Of a stretch of 64,000 nt of DNA, positions 63,723-64,000 are shown piece after piece. The first letter of the stretch is position 1. The number at the start of each line of letters is the position of its first letter. Location: positions 116,246,936 to 116,310,935 of the forward strand of contig CM041292.1 in assembly GCA_023052935.1 (NCBI GenBank), read 5' to 3'. The stretch is from Piezodorus guildinii (Eukaryota; Arthropoda; Insecta; Hemiptera; Pentatomidae). A program made the translations under genes and the position numbers. The notes under the pieces were generated by a model. The model had not been told where the DNA came from. It saw nothing but the letters and a program-made list of their open reading frames with translations, and did no database searches.

Positions 63723-64000
63723 CTTTATGAAGCGGCAAACATATTTGAAGTTATCCCAGCATATTGTAGTTCCTTTAGCAAGCATGAGAATTCACAATTC
63801 ATTTATTGATTTACTTTTAACAGGGAACTATTTCTATTCTATAAAATATAAACATTATCCCAATAACCAAATATGGCTTGGGCATGGAGAGCAAAATAAC
63901 TCCAATAGTCAGTTAACCCTTCTAAGGTAAGGTTGTGGTCGGATTCGACCCTAGCATCTGTTTTTTTGTAAACAGCAATCGGGCAATAGCTTTGAAGACC

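Overview
This is an intron-rich, AT-rich animal nuclear sequence, almost certainly from an insect or other arthropod. The evidence is short exons with GT..AG introns, a Reeler-type defense protein, a type-B carboxylesterase, a protein kinase N gene, and dense old transposon debris (mariner, Tc1, hAT-like, Jockey/CR1/RTE LINEs, tRNA-derived SINEs). I lean to a hemipteran, but the sequence does not prove it. LAYOUT. 1-7.6 kb: repeats only, including a head-to-head pair of a dispersed ~0.8-1 kb element, a CR1-like LINE piece and a Jockey-like LINE. 7.7-9.6 kb (+): Reeler protein copy A, four coding exons seen. 10-13.1 kb: LINE debris, then a segment homologous to 45.6-46.9 kb that contains a lone, open copy of the esterase last exon, interrupted by a perfect palindrome with hammerhead-ribozyme-like cores. 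13.1-29.4 kb: no host gene seen; a long-TIR element, a large microsatellite, a Tc1-like element with double inverted repeats, a MITE inside a LINE tail, SINEs and a mariner relic. 29.5-31.8 kb (+): Reeler copy B. 32-33.5 kb: LINE and transposase debris. 34.5-46.7 kb (+): a ten-exon carboxylesterase with all catalytic-triad residues, an unusual nucleophile motif (GFSTG) and a one-base frameshift in exon 7. 47.3-64 kb (-): the 3' part of a protein kinase N gene, nine coding exons from the linker before the kinase domain to the stop codon; its N-terminal HR1 and C2-like regions lie beyond the right edge. HOW IT FITS. The order Reeler A, esterase-last-exon relic, Reeler B, esterase, all on the plus strand, suggests that a Reeler-esterase unit was duplicated in tandem and the first esterase was later lost apart from its last exon. 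The esterase and the kinase are convergently transcribed. No operons, CRISPR arrays or true tRNA genes were seen. The main novelty lies in this duplication relic, the esterase active-site variant and frameshift, and several well-bounded nested mobile elements. Exon borders were read by eye from splice consensus and reading-frame continuity.
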